Assembly (NCBI GenBank): GCA_021186555.1
Contig: JAJKFL010000013.1
Location: 15,245,243-15,309,242, forward strand
DNA length: 64,000 nucleotides
From: Reticulitermes speratus
Lineage: Eukaryota > Arthropoda > Insecta > Blattodea > Rhinotermitidae
Direction of reading: 5' to 3'
The first letter of the stretch is position 1; each line of letters starts with the position of its first letter. Of the stretch, positions 48,401 through 63,400 are shown in pieces. A model generated the notes under the pieces. The model saw only the letters and a program-made list of their open reading frames with translations, was not told where the DNA came from and did no database searches. Made by a program: the position numbers and the translations under genes.

Positions 48401-51400
48401 CTGGATTCCGTCTAATTCCTGTGTCAGGAGATCCTTCACTACTACATTTTCTGGCAAAATTCCTACCTCATGTTTATCGTCATCATCGATGACAAGATTA
48501 GGAAGGATCTGTTCTTCATCTTCCTTCATGGAATACTCTTCACAAGCCAGTATACCAGAAGTATTTTCCAATTTCAAATCCGGCTTCATCATACAGAACT
48601 CACTAACTTCGGTTACACCATACAGCAAACCGCCTGCCTGACACGGGGAAAGGGAACCATCGATTCGTGTTTCAACACTTTGCGATCCAGCCTGTAATAC
48701 ATATAAGTTATTTTTCAATACGTCTTCCTCAAACTCTTTCAGTGGGGCTTTGTCTGCTGCCTCTTTATTAGGATCTTTTTCTTCGACAGGCTGTGTCAAA
48801 ACAAACTCAGCCGCGCGTGATTTAATACTCACTTCACCTTCTTGTGATGGAGATAGAGGAATTTCTTTCCTTGCATCGACACTATCGACTAGGACAAATT
48901 TTCTCCTTCCGGGTTTCAAGCTAACAGGTGATGCTTTACTTATATCTGGTAGTTCTGTTACACACATTCTCACAGGTAATTCGATAACTTTCGTTTTCTC
49001 CACTATCACTTTATCACCCATAATTGCAGTCGTAACATCAGTAAGAATACCCGTAGCCTCACACATGGAATCGGATTCAAATTCTACAGGCGATTCAACT
49101 ACTGATTCCCTTTCGACGGTTCCACAAATACCAGAAACATATGCACCTTCGTCTGTGTGCCATCCTGCGACGCATTCATCAAGTGGTACTTCCTTCCTAT
49201 CTTCAGAAAATACATCTCTACCTCCTGTTTCACAAGTTTCGTCTTCCGAAACAATTGCAACAGTTTTTCCGTCTTTAAACTTAGCTTCTTCCACAGTGCG
49301 TTTCATAACCTTTGACTTAGAAATGACCCTCTCTCTATCTGATGAAATAACTTCGCTTTCAGTGCCAACAGTTCCTACGTTATTTGAAACTAAGGTCTGG
49401 GTTGCCTCTTCTGTTTCTCTGTCTGTTTCTGATTCTTCTTTCGGCAAATCAAGAACGGTTTCTGCCACAGTTATGGATGAAACTACCATTGCATTTACTG
49501 ATTCTTCAACTACCACACAGTCCTTCATCTGTTCAGCACGATCTTCGAGTATAGTCCCCGCAACCCAATCCTCCATACCCGTATGGTATTTTGTGTCTCC
49601 TGACAATTCAGCTACACCTTCACTCCCAGTCACACGCGTTATTACGCTCTCTTGAGGACCAATCACTTCTTTTCCTTTTGCACGAAATTCCACATCTGCT
49701 TGACCTATTTCACTGCTTGAAGGATCGAGTACACCGCCTTCCTCCTTCGGCATTTTCTCCATCAATTCTGCCAGAATTCCATTCACTTGGTCTATCACAC
49801 AATCTTTCGCCATGCCTTTATCTACTAATTCCGCTGCCTTTCCTTCCACGGATACCGCTTCCACACCACCACTTTCTAAGGCGCCTTCTCTGACATCCTC
49901 TTCTGCCATAACAAACTGCTTGGTCATTGCAACAATACTCAGGTCACCACTTGAGGTAGGTTCCGAAGTGAATGGGTGTATTTTGGTTTGCTGTTTTTCA
50001 GAGGTCGTTTCGAATACAGGTACACCCCCTTTCTCAATTGTAATGTCTTTTCGAAATCCTGGATCGCATCCTTGAAGGGGAGACTCGTCGATTTCCAAAG
50101 AGAACTTCCCAACAAATTCTTCGTCAACAGAATCAATTTCCAGTTCGCATTTATTTGGCGAAGATACAGGAATTTCAATCTCAGTAACAGACCCTGCCTT
50201 CATATCAATCTCCTTTCCGACGGTAACTAATAATAATGCCTCTGCGTCACAGTGAGGTTTTGAACTGACTGCGCATGCATATTTTTCCTCTGCTTGTTCT
50301 GTAAGTGCTTTCTCAACTTCCATTTCAATATCGCAGTCAATTACTGCAACATCCTTTTCTACCGCAAATACTTCAGTGACCTCCTTAGGCTCCGTCACAG
50401 AAAGCGTTTCCTCTACCACAACTAGACCTACTTGAAATCCTTCCGATTGACGTTCAGGGACTTCAGAGATTTCTATCATATTCAACTTGCATCTCGTCCC
50501 CACACTAACTTCAGCCGAAACATCCTTATCTTCCTTCACAACAATATTATCATCCGGATCAAAATGTGTTTCCTCCACTGATGAACATCTACGAGCCCCT
50601 TCTTCACCACCTCTACCTTGGATTTCAGCTTCTGTAGTCAGAGGGTCCATTAATTTCATTTCACTAACTTTCTCATCACTCTCCTCAAAATATAATTCCT
50701 TCTGTTTCAGTAGGAGTGTACGTTTTTCAACCGCAAGCACGGTAATGTCAACGTCTTCTATAACGGGATGATCTTTGCCAGTCAAAGTGTCAAAAGTGTC
50801 TTCTAAGGGAACCATGATTGTTTCTACGGAGAATTTATCCTCCGCTATATCAACGGCACATTGGCCTGAGGTACCTTCCACAAAGCTTATTCCATTCAAC
50901 TCCTCTGCTTCCCCTGAGACGTCGTTGCTGGATTTCGCAACAGACATATTTCTTCCTTCGTCAAAAACAATAGAGTCTTGTTCACTTTCAGCTGTCTCAT
51001 TCTCCTCAGAAAAATTGTCTGCATTCATCTCTTTCACTTCTTCAATATCACGACAGGCTACTTGTGCCGTTGGTTCCATTAGTATTTCCTTAGGCAGTTT
51101 CCCTTCATCAACATGAAATTCACCAGTCTCTAAAGCGCACGAGCGTTCTTGCTGCGAGAATAGTCCCTTGATAACTTCTGTTGCTGGCTCTTCTTTTTGT
51201 TCAATTTTGTCTATCGGCAGTTCTACGATTACGTCCTTATCAAGTCCTGTCAGTTCTATAGCTCCACCTTCTGTTTCGCCAAACTTTACAATCACATCAG
51301 GGCCGCCCCTCGTTTCTGTTACTTGAGATTTCACAAGAGCGCCAAGGTCTTCACACATTCTCATTACAACTTCGTCTGTTATTTCGCTCAGTTCCGCCTT

Positions 51401-54400
51401 ACCTATCCCATTTTCCATTACAATTTCCTGCTGATCGTCCAAACATTCTGTTTCACCTACTCGATCCTCCTCAATTTTCTTTAGCATTCCCGGTTGGCCT
51501 TGTTCTTGCAACTCTTTTCTTCCGACCACATCTCCTGGCACAAATTCATTCTGCCTCTTAATCGTACCAATTTCTTTAATTTCCTTATCACTCATTATAG
51601 GAAAATCTTTCTCCACGTTTTCATGTCTCAAAACAAAAATCTCAGCAAATGCGCCTTCCTCTAAACCCTCTTTCTCCACAACCTTCACTGAATTGGAAAC
51701 AGTATGCAGGTATTGATCTGTGGGACATTTCGGGATAAACGAAAGTACATCTGGAATGTGTTTCGTTTCTCCCAAACACCTCATACCATTCAATTCACCT
51801 TCCTCAACTATAATTTCCTTTCCTACATCTTCATCAGCTGCGTTTTCATAAGATGCATCATCTTTTGAGATAGGGGAAGTTTGAGGAAACCCGTCGATAT
51901 ACTTTTCAACTTCCTCTTGCAATTTGTTACATGTAGAGTCCTGCACTCCTTTAACACATTCGCCTTTCTCTTCAGACATCTGGGTACCTCCAAATGTTAC
52001 AACTCCAAAGGTTTCGATGTCTGGAGTGGATGTTTTTCTCATTACGGCCACAATTTCTTCGTCCGTGGAATGTGTTTCTGTCTTCCTCACTTTTCTTTCG
52101 TTAATCATATCCTTCTCCGTTACCTCTTCCACTGCACTTAATTTTGTATTCTCTTTAAGATCCGTTTTCGAAGAGTATTCATACTCCACATTCACTACAA
52201 CTTCCCCCGCACGTTCCGATATTTCAAGCGCTTCTTGACTTGTCTCTATCAACGTCTTTAGTTTTTGATCTGAAACGTCAATCTTGTCATCACTAAATTC
52301 TTTCTTAGATTCGAGTTCAAGTAGATCCATTCCAACAGCCAAGTTTTCAGTACAAACTTCAGAAGCTTCTACATTAGGTTTAGTATCTAGATTACACTCT
52401 ACTGTCATAGGTTCCAGCACGTCTAGTGTATTGTCACTTCCGTCCATATTCAATTCCACATCTACACCCGTCCCATCAACCAGACTATGAAGGCCTTCAC
52501 CACCAAGTAGTCCCTCCGGAGCTCCTCGCGATTGCATTTCTATTTCAATTTCGTTTGCGTTTGACCTAGAATCAATATTTTCTACCTCAACAATCAAATT
52601 TTCTACTGACACTAGACCCCTTACACCGTCAATAAGTAACTTATCATCGACAAAGACAACCGTTTGTTTTACTGTAGGCTTCTCGATAAGCAGACCTTCA
52701 TTTATACAGACTGTATCACATTCAAGTTCATCGCCTTTTAAACTTTTTGCAGAAGAGTCAGTTAACAATACTTCACCTTTAGTATCACAGAGTTCCGATT
52801 TCCCGGCCTTGATATACTTTTGTTCAAGCGACGTCATGGGTACTTCAAATGTCCCGACATTAATTGATCTCATTGCGTCTTCTAACATTTTTTCATGCTC
52901 TGGTGTTAGTTGCTCCTCGTCTTCAATGACCAAAACATGCTGGAGTCCATCATCAAACGATTCAACTTCCTGTTCATTCATACCTTTGTCTAAAGAAAAC
53001 GAGCTTCCATCGTCTAATTCCAGCAGATTCAATCTCGCATCGGCCATAGTTACTTCATCCCCAACCGATTGATTTTCGACAGGTAACCCTTCTTTAACTG
53101 GCTGTATTTCCCTAGGAGCGTCATCGATCGAAACAACACATTTCTGCGGAATTTCGTCCATCGCTGAATCAACATCCCTCACAACGAAAATAGCTGAGCG
53201 TACTGGTCTGTGTTCTTCATGGACAGGGAAATCCTCAAAGACACCTTCAGCTTCACTATCCTTTGGAGAAAATTTGGCCATTTTGGAACTAGCAAATTTG
53301 TCCTCGACAAAGACGTTCTCATCAGCGTGAAACCCCCTTATTTCATTTTCCAAGCCAGGGCGGAAATTCTCATTAATTAGATGCGCATTACCACCCACCG
53401 GAACAGCTGACAGTTCTGTCTCTAAGTGTACGGCACCGATATTTTCGTCCCTGATCTCTTCTTCCAATGCAGTTGTTTTCACGGCGTTAGTACAAACGTC
53501 TGTTGAATCTCCCAGTGTAATTAATGACTCTACCTCTGGAGCCTCAACAGTAGTGTCATGATCGATGGACTGGAGAACTGTTTTACTAACCTCTTTGTGT
53601 GATGCAAACACGCCATTTTCAACCGATACTTTGAACATTTCCGCAACATTATCTGACGCTATGCGTTCAGCACGTTCCGCGGGAGTATTCGCAACAGACG
53701 TTTTGTCACGTGCACTAAATTCATCTTCTCTTGTTTGAAGATCCATTACATCCTGTTTCAAAAATGTCTCCTCGTGATGGATCTCGCATTTCTTACTCTC
53801 TTCTTCACTGGCATGCACATCCTCCAAATTTAGGCCTTTGCCATGTATTTCTCCAGCATTTTCGTCTTTTAGCTGTGGGACAGATTCTAGAATTCCATCT
53901 ATATTCACAACGGAAAGTTTTACTTCTAGGACATCCTCTGCTTCTGCATTAATTACCTGCTCCTGCATTTCGTCGGTGGGTTCCTTAAACAGGCATTTTT
54001 CAGAGAATTCCCTTGCATGTATTTTTTCGGCACCACGATCCTGGTGTAACTCTTCCACATCGATGTCAGATATATATACTTTTCCTTTTACAGCGGCTGC
54101 TTCTTCGTCTACGGAAAGAACCTCACTATCAGCCTGAACTAGAATCGTTGGCAATTCAACTACTCCTCCTTCCTGAAATGAATGGACCGTAAGGTCATTC
54201 ACGTTACGTTCCAAACGAATATCTTCCGCTTCTCGTGCGCCTGGGAAATGAACCACTTCACTTAAGTCTATGAATTCATCCGAGGTACGTTCAGCAACTT
54301 CTGCTTCCTGTTTTATAGGTTCTTTCAATACTGCCAGATTTGCTCTTGAGTCTTCCAGACCTGCTCCAGCAATACCTTCAGTTTGGACAACAGAAGGAAC

Positions 54401-57400
54401 AAGGGTTCCTGATTTGGGAACCGCGTGCTCTTTTCCCAGCTTCAATAATTGTTTCTCTGCTCCTACATCGGTCAGTTTTTCGACTGTAGGAGTAAGTTTA
54501 ACAGGTTTAGCATCAAATGTTTGGAATTCGGGTTCATTTTCGTTATTAACGTTTTGAAAAATTTCGTTACGAATACCCACTTTTGTAGCTACTGTTTTAG
54601 TGTCAACCTCAACTTCAGTGAAAAATATCTTCCCCGCGACACCCGCTGCCTCACATAAAGGAGATATCATGACAGAGCTTTCTCTCTCCTTGACGGTAAT
54701 TTCCAAATGTTCAGCTGTATCAGTTCCTTCTTCTTTCACAACAATGTTCTTGGTCGCGTACAGCTCAGCAAATTCAACACTCTTCTTTTCCTCGACGTGT
54801 ATGGCATTCGCTACGATTTCTGTTTCATCGTCAAATGCGATTTCTTCGCATAAATCTTTCTCCACGACTGTGTCTGACAACATTACTTGCTCTTTCTTAC
54901 TTGCTTCTTCTTTATGGAATTTATCAACAAATTCATAGTCACCTTTATCCAAGTATTCATCCATCGAAACAAATCTTCCAAGATCATCATCGCTTTTTAA
55001 AGATTTGTCCTCATCCAAAATAATCTTCATTCTATCTGCTTTACTTTCACGCTCGCAGACTGTCTGTCCTACATCAACGGGTGCTTTCGTTGTTGGTCCG
55101 AATGTTTCAAAGCCCGCGTCTACAACAAATATACCGTTCACGAATAGATTATCGTGATCGGACATTTCTGTGACAATGTGTTGAGTTTGTTCACTAAACT
55201 GTACTTGTGTCTCGACAGAGGGCTCCTTAGGGGTCCCATCCATAACGAATTCTGGAATGCTTTCACTGTCCTTTGATGGAGAAGTAATAATGTCCGAATA
55301 TTCAACATATTCCGTTTTCCTGGATATGTCTGCCGCAACTGATCCATCACGTACGAGAATAGGTATGCCGTTTGTTGAAGCTCGTGCCAGTTTGGTTGAC
55401 GTAATATCTATTTCCAACTCAGGCGCTTTCGTATTCACAAGAGAATAGAGTATACCTTCGGCGACAGGAAATTCTTGGTCCATGGTATATTCAACTTCGA
55501 TTTTGCCAATACCTTCTTGATCAGTTTCACAATATGACTCTATGCCATCTTCAAAAGTCACCACACTCGGACCTTCAAGCCCTAAAATTTTTTCCAACTG
55601 TGGCAGAGCAACTAACTCCGATGTCAGCTTTTCACTTACAGACTCTTCCGTTCTAACATGGAGTTCCTGATCAGTAGACTTTTCCTTTCCAAAAATTACC
55701 CCACCTCGGGTAACGTCGTATATATTCGACTCTTCATCCACATGGGACCGACTTCCTACAGCTTCTACTTCTTTGACCACGTGTTCGATGTCCGACGTGT
55801 TCACAGATGCTTTATATACATCATTTACTAATACATCATCATTGACAATATCTAAAGGAATTGCAGTATCCATTCTCAAAAACGTTGTTACATTTGGGCT
55901 AACCTCTACCTCAGGCCGTTCTGACTGGTGTACGGAAGATTTGCGGGTTTTATGGCTAACATCTTTGAGAATTTCTAACATTGGATCATCAAACAACTCT
56001 TCGCTTACTGCTTCATCAACTGTTCCGTAAATTTCAATTTCAGACGGTTCCTCGATTATGGGTATCTGTTCCGGAGGAATTTCTTCATAATCAGGGGATG
56101 AAATCGGTATTTCGGTTACTAGTAAACCGCGAAGTTTTCCGTCACCATTATCACCTTCAATTTCATTCTCCCCTACTTGAATGTCATGCTCGTCATGAAC
56201 CTCACTCCCGAGAGTTTGTTCAGAATCCGACTTCACTTCATAAATATGTTGTGAAGTTCGTTTTTCAGGAGTTTCTACTCGGTAAACCGACATTTTATCT
56301 TCTGCCAATTCGTCCATCGCCTCGTGAATGTTATCAAGATTCGTCTCATCGCCTCCTACATGCACACTTTGAGATTTAACACTTCCGAATATTTTCCTTT
56401 CAGTAATAGAGAGAGTGGACATCAGTTTCTCTACAGCCTCAAATTCCACCGTTTCCTTTAACTCACCCGCTCCCTGTTCGAGTGAAGTTCGGAGTGTTTC
56501 TTTAACTTCGAACTCTTTAGCGTTTCTTTCAATGTCTTCCTGTTCAAGATTTTCTCCCGTTCGCACTGGAGCATTTGACGAAATTGTCGTTTCTTCGACC
56601 TCAAGTAAGTTATAATGACCAAGAAACTTACTAAGTGTCCCAGGTTCATCATCATCATATACTGGTGTCTTTCCCGAAACTAATGTATCATGAATCTCCT
56701 TGTCAACAACACAAAGCGAAATGTCCTTCGTTACAGTTTGCGGTTGCACCATTTCCGAGACAACCTCCCCGCCAACATCACATTCTAACACTCTATCGTC
56801 GAATAAGCCCAAAACAAAAGCAGGCGAAACCTTGAAGGGCTCATCCTTGTCCATGTGACGTAGGATCTTAATTGTATTTTCTGGAACAGTTTCCAATTCA
56901 TCCTTAGTTTCTTGCGTTGGAGACAGACTAGTGTCAGCTAAAGGAGATTCTGCCTTTTCATCAACTAAGTCCCTGTGCTCCACATCTAATGGGCATTCTT
57001 TCTGTACTGCAGACGCAAATAATTTATTTAAGTCCGTTTCACAACTTTCAGCTGTTTCTATCTGAAAGGCGACCGTGCTTTCATCGACGGATGTTTCTGT
57101 TCCATCTTCGAAAATTACAATCCTGTCTTCGGTGTCAGCAAGCTTCCCATCTGCAGCTGATTTCACAGATACGTCTTTCTCATCTTCCTTAAATTCTTGT
57201 ATAATTTTCTGTGTGGGTATGTAACCTTCAAAACCACAAATTCCTTCCACAAGCAGTTCGACCTCAAATGCATTCTGATCAAGGTAAATCGGATGTTCGA
57301 TATCCGATTCTAATATGGGAACATTTATCTCTGAAGCTGATTCTTTACATTCGACCGTCTGTGCAGTAGATTCTGAAATATCGTCCATTGGTCTCATCTC

Positions 57401-60400
57401 ACCTTGGACTATGCATACATCCGTTATATCTTTAAGCTCTACTCCAATCTCTAAGACATTTTGCGCTTCTTTTGCGTAAGACATCTCAATGAACGCCTCC
57501 TCCTCCTCCATTCGCTCATCCCCAACAATTTTAAACGTTTCTTTTTTTGAACTAATGTCTGTATTTATCTCGGTGCCTTCAGACCCTGCCCTTTCGGTTT
57601 CTGTTTCGTTTTCAGTGACATTTGGAGCCATTGAATGTGAATCGATTTCGACAACCGACATATCGGGAAGCTTTTCTTTTATTTCCTGTTTCTCCAACAT
57701 CACATCTGCCGCCAAATCTACAGAACGTTTAGCACTGTTACATTGGTCAATATGTTCCGGTCGGTCTTTTTCCAACGATGTCTGCTTCAAAATTAATCTT
57801 TCCGCACCCTTTTCCTCTCTATCTATTACAGACGCACTTACTCCAGGCTTTATCTCTGTGACGCCAAAAAACTCTTCAGCCTTAAGGAGCTTCCCACCAC
57901 CAACAAACGCCCATTTTTCGGAGTGTGAGTCAACTGGCGATATTTCATTCCCGGCTTCAGCTGCTTCTAATTCCATGGATAAATTAATAACATCCGTTTC
58001 GTAGGCATTAGGTTCAGAAACAGGAAATGCGTCTTTAGCCTCAACAGAATACTTCACAGAAGCCAGAAGTGGAGATCCTTTCTCTCGCGTGGTATCAATT
58101 TTTTCCGCGCCACTAGAGCATGTTTCACATATATCACCATCTCTGTTGTACAAATTTGACATTATTTCAGTAACTGGTGGTTCCTTCCCTCCAGAATATT
58201 TATCGTTAAATTTCCTTTCAGCACCTTCTGACTCGTAAGTAGTACTTTCGGTATCCTCCTCACTTGTGCTCTTAATTTTGGGATAAGTTCCCTCTGACTT
58301 CGGTTCGGTATATCTAACGTCTGAAAGTTCATCATTCTCCTGTTTGACAATATTTTCTTTTTCACTCAAGTAACCATGTCGATATTCTTCCGTATATGAC
58401 ATTTTGGCAGGTTTTCCTGTAACTGTCCCGTCTCGATGTTTGCCAGTTATATAAGACGATTCTTCGACGACCTTCTTAGGCACTATTGTGAGAGACTTTT
58501 CCTGCAGTTTAGCCACCAAATCATCTTCCTTCTGGAGGTTGGGTTCTTTTGCGAGAGACTCTTGAGTATCTTCGCCTATAATTCTCTCAGGCAAATCCTC
58601 TTCCTTAAACTTATCTACTGTCACAAATTTTTCATGACTCACTACTAGATCCACTTCTGCCGCACGAATATATTTATCGTCCTTATGAAAAGTCGGGGAC
58701 ACTACACTTGTAGTCACTTTTTCAAGAAATTCTAAGGTCTTTATGTCATCTACATAACTCCGCTCACACGCTTCTTTACTGGTCGACGCTACTTCCTCAA
58801 CATACATTTTCTCAACTGCCGTTTCTGAAGTTGATACAACTTCTGATACATATTCACTTGATGGAGACACCGTCCTGTCATAAACTAACAACAACTCTAC
58901 TGCCTCGACTCCAATAGCTTCGACTACCTCCCCTAATTCTTCTTTCATAACAGTGACACAAGGGAGCGATCTCCCTGTCGTCCCAACATTTTCCATTTCT
59001 GCCCGAGTCCCTTCTCCGATTAAAATTGGGTGCAAACTATCAGCTCCAGTTTCATTCATTTCAAATACATTATGTTCTTTTAACTCTGCTTTCTGCACTA
59101 CTGCCCCTGTCGGAATTTCTATGCTATCTATATTTTCGTGACATATTTGATGCGCATCTCCTTCTACGAATATATTACCAGGAATCAAAAGTTCAAGAGC
59201 CTCCCCATACGAAACTAACTCATCTGGAATATAATCCCTAATCTCGTCTGAAGTTGGCACTGCCGGCACTGTTCCTCTCTCAGGAACTAAAGCCTGGATT
59301 CCTGTAGCGAGGTTTTCGGAAGCCTGCTGTGTACTCAACGCCCTTCCAGCGAACAAATTTTCCTCATATGACAAAGAGTCCAAAATAATTTTCGAATCGG
59401 ATTCCTTCCTAATACGTTCTTCCTCTTTGGCAAGATTCTCATCACCTTCCTCTACACCCGATACAATTTCCACCTGACTTTCATGTGACGGAGATACGAT
59501 TTCGGACTTAACAACGAAACGTGCCTTTTCAACAGACTCCTGACTTCCAACGTACCTCTCTATTTTAGGTTTCGTTGTCACAGAAAATTCACTGCTTTCG
59601 ACTGCAGGAATGCCTCTAAACGGAATTCCTGACAAGTCCTTCTCATCGCGTGATTCAACATCGGTTTTCACCGCGAACGTTCCTTCCACTGAAATTGAGT
59701 CCGTAACTTCTGTATAAAATTCTGTAGGCTCACACACTAAACACGGTTTCTCAACAAACAAGGGTTCAACTGCTTTAATTCCATGCAACGAGGTTTCAGG
59801 ACCTTCTGTCCCTTCGTGAGAAATTATATCCTTCGCTTCATGTTCACCGCATTCTGGCATTTCAGCAGCCACCTGATCACACTCCTTAACTTCAGGTTTT
59901 GTTCTTTCACCTTTAGAAAACCCCTTCTCTTCTGTCAGAAACTTCCCTTCTATTTTACTGTCTCTTTCTTCCTCCGCTACAGCTGCTACTGTTTCAGTCT
60001 GAAATTCTACAGTCCCTAATTTCGATATATCGTCGCCCCCAACCGTTTCAGCTGCTAACACGTTTCCCCTTCCCGTGTCTGTAGTAACAATATAATCTCT
60101 CGTCTCATCTATCTGTACACTTACAGCTGCAATCGTCTCGCTAAAAATTTCTTTCACAGGCACGTCCGATTTCAATTTTTTTTCTTTAATTAAAAACGTT
60201 TCCTCTTCCTTTCCATAATCCCCTTTTTCGTTCTGAAGCAAAGTCTGAGGCGCGTCATCTAGACGATTGCCACTAATCGTTATCTCTTGACACTTCTGTG
60301 CAATGGTAACTGGTTTTTTTTCCGCACTTTCTCTCTCCAGAACACGTCTCCCTTCAAAATTCACTTCATGTTCCGTAATAAATTTATCATCAATTTTAGG

Positions 60401-63400
60401 TTCAGATTTATCCACCAACTCTTCTATCGAAACCAGTTTCCCAAAAACACCTTCTTCCAAAACAAACTGTCTTGCATCGGATATAGTAGAAGCCAGTTCA
60501 AGTGCGGGGATTTCGGTCATGAGTATATCTATTTCAGATTCACGACTCTTCGAGACTGTTTCGACTACCAGCTTCTGTTCTTTTGTCACCACCTCTGCAA
60601 TCCAACTATCATGAACTACATATTCGTCAGCTGTTTCGGTATAGGGTGGCTGCAATTCCCCTACGGTAACGGAAGCAGAACCTCCGTCAGACAATAATGA
60701 CAGAGGTTCAGTGGTGTCTACTATAACAGACACTTCTCCCCCTTCAACGACCTCCTGTTCTACGACGGCAGCTTCTTTCATTTCTGTTGGAAATATTTTA
60801 GGCTTAGTCAAGAAATTTGTTTCCTCTATCGTTTCCTTTTTACGTTCGGTGGTTTCATGTCTTTCCATGCCTATTTCTTTAAACGCCTGTGCCGCGGCTT
60901 CATTAACTGACACGTCTTTCTGTACTTCGAAACCTGTTTGCACAGGCTTCAGTTCAGCAATATTTTGCAGGGATAAAACTAGGGCGGCGCTTTCTTCAAA
61001 AGTTTCAATTTGAGGTCCACTTTCTCTAGACAGTGATTCTATTATTTTTCCTTCGTAAATATTCTCCTCCACTTCCTTTTTATTTTTCTCGAAATCCAAC
61101 TTTTCTGCATCCATTAAACACACAAGGTCCTCAGTCGCTCGTAATGTTTCACCCACTACTTTCTCGGCTATGCGTACTTGAGTGACATGTTCTATAATCG
61201 GGCGTCCGAAACGTTCTACTCTGGAAAATTTCAATGGTTCGACTAAAATCTGTCCTTTATTCTCTTCAATGAATAGTCCACCCGTTGACCCGATAGTTTC
61301 CTTTGCAGGAGATTTGCAGGCAAGATCCTGAACAATATTAACTCCCTCGGTTACAGTATCCGGATCTGTTTCTTCTCCCGTAACAGTGGCAGAAGTCACC
61401 ACCTTTCCTACTGACTCAAATATTTCACCCTTCTTTACGTGAATATCAGGTTCTTCAATCGAAATCATACCCACTATATCTGCCTCAATGTCTGACCTCA
61501 TTTGGTTACCTGGTTCCTTTATCTCTCCTTCGTCCACCACTCTTAATGCTGACACGGTTGTCTTCTCAATTACCTCTGCTTCTGGGAACACTTCATCTCC
61601 CACACTAGTTCCATCTCCATCTACATGCTTCTCCTTCAGAACCATTGTTACACGATCCTCTTTTTTTACATCTTCTTTCTCCATAACAAGCTGGCTCACG
61701 TCTGCTAAAGTTGTTGGTTCCTCGACGCTCTGACTCTCAGGTAAAAATGGTTCCATCTGTCTTTCAAAGAATTTCGAATCTGCCTTGCCCATCACAATAC
61801 CACTTTCCAACAATCCCTTCTCAAATAAAACCACAGGCCCTGGGACCTCTGCAGCTAAATATTTAATAAGTTCATCACCACCATAATCTTTTTCTTCGTC
61901 TCCTCCTCCTTCTTCGGAAGTTACATCGTGAAAAGTTTCTTCTGCGCGATTTTCAAGACACACTTCACTTTCCTTTGACTGACATAGAGGAATGCGAACA
62001 GGAGAAACAAATTCATCGTCCTCAAAGACAAATTTCGGCCTAGCGCATTCGTCATCCATAGAGAATATACAACTAACAGACGTTTCACTATCTTTCTCAG
62101 AAACAACTGTTCTTTCAGGTTCCACAGATTTTTCTATATCCTTTTCTATAGTCTCTTTTTCCACTGCAACTGTTTTCGAAACTTCAACACGAAATGCTTC
62201 GGGTTCAAACACAGAAAACGGTTCATCTCTTACAACGTATAGAACTGCTTCCGCTTCTTCATTTGCGTCTGCAAACCTTTCAATTAATCGTTCATGAACA
62301 AAGATCTTCGTATCTTCCTCAGAATCCTTCGCTTCCGAATCAGGTTCAGCCTCAGCGGCCAACTTTCCAGCAGCTTTCTCTCTGCTGTCATCTACATCAA
62401 GCCAAATATCTTTCGACTCCCATTGCATTAATTCTGATCTATAAAGCTCCTCCTCAGACTCATATCCCTTGATCCGGAATTCATTATCTCCTATTTCACT
62501 TGCACTTTCATTTACAACTAGCCTCTTATCGGTCTTTCCTGTATGCATTTCGATTTCAGGATCAAATATTTTGCTTGAGTCTGAAATTTCGTCCTTGGAA
62601 ACCATCCTTTCTTTTATTTCCAATCTCTCCTTCGATTGATCAATCACTAAAGCCTCAATCTCCTGTGTCGGTTCTTTTACGTTACGCCTGTCAATAAGCT
62701 CATCCGCTTGTACTTCTTCGGCTTCCATTTTCTCAACGATTTCCTCTTCACCAATCATGTAATTTATCGCCACTTTGTCTTGAATATAAATTCTTTCAGC
62801 TTCCGTTGTACAGACCTTCATTCCATCCTCAAATATTGTCAAGGACACTTCACTTATATCTGTTTCTCTGGTTCCGATTTCGAATACCCTTTGCTCTTCT
62901 ACCAGTCGTCTCTCGGCCACTCTTCCTGCAAAAATTTCGTTCTTCATCTCAGTCACCTCAACTTCCTCATCGTCACCAGATGCTGCGGGTTTAATTTCCT
63001 TCACGGATGCTTCCCTGTAAAACAATCTTTCAACGTCATCTTGCGCCATAATATATTCCACTGCCTCGTCTTTAAACGGGAGATCTAAAACTTCAGAGAT
63101 TTCGGACATAAATGCAGTATCTGGCTCAAATTTATTCGATAATTCCTCAACCACCAATACCTCCTGTTCTTCAACTGTATATCCCTTTAATATATCTTCC
63201 TCGGACTCTTCTTTACTAGTCAACCGTTCCTCTTCGACAAGCGAATTCTCCACAGTCTCTCCTGCATCTGATACGAATTTTACTACCGTTGGCTTTGACA
63301 GAGGTTCAGCTATCTGTGCCTTAGCACCGGCTTTCACTTCGACAACTTTCGAAATCTCTACAGCAGTTTCTTTATGATCGGATACAGAAGATTGATCCCG

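Noticed and set aside
48750..49655. A 301-codon Ser/Thr/Val-rich open frame on the plus strand
   Set aside because: It is antisense to the giant exon. The Ser/Thr-rich composition is what the complement of Glu/Val/Ser-rich codons yields, and it has no family features.
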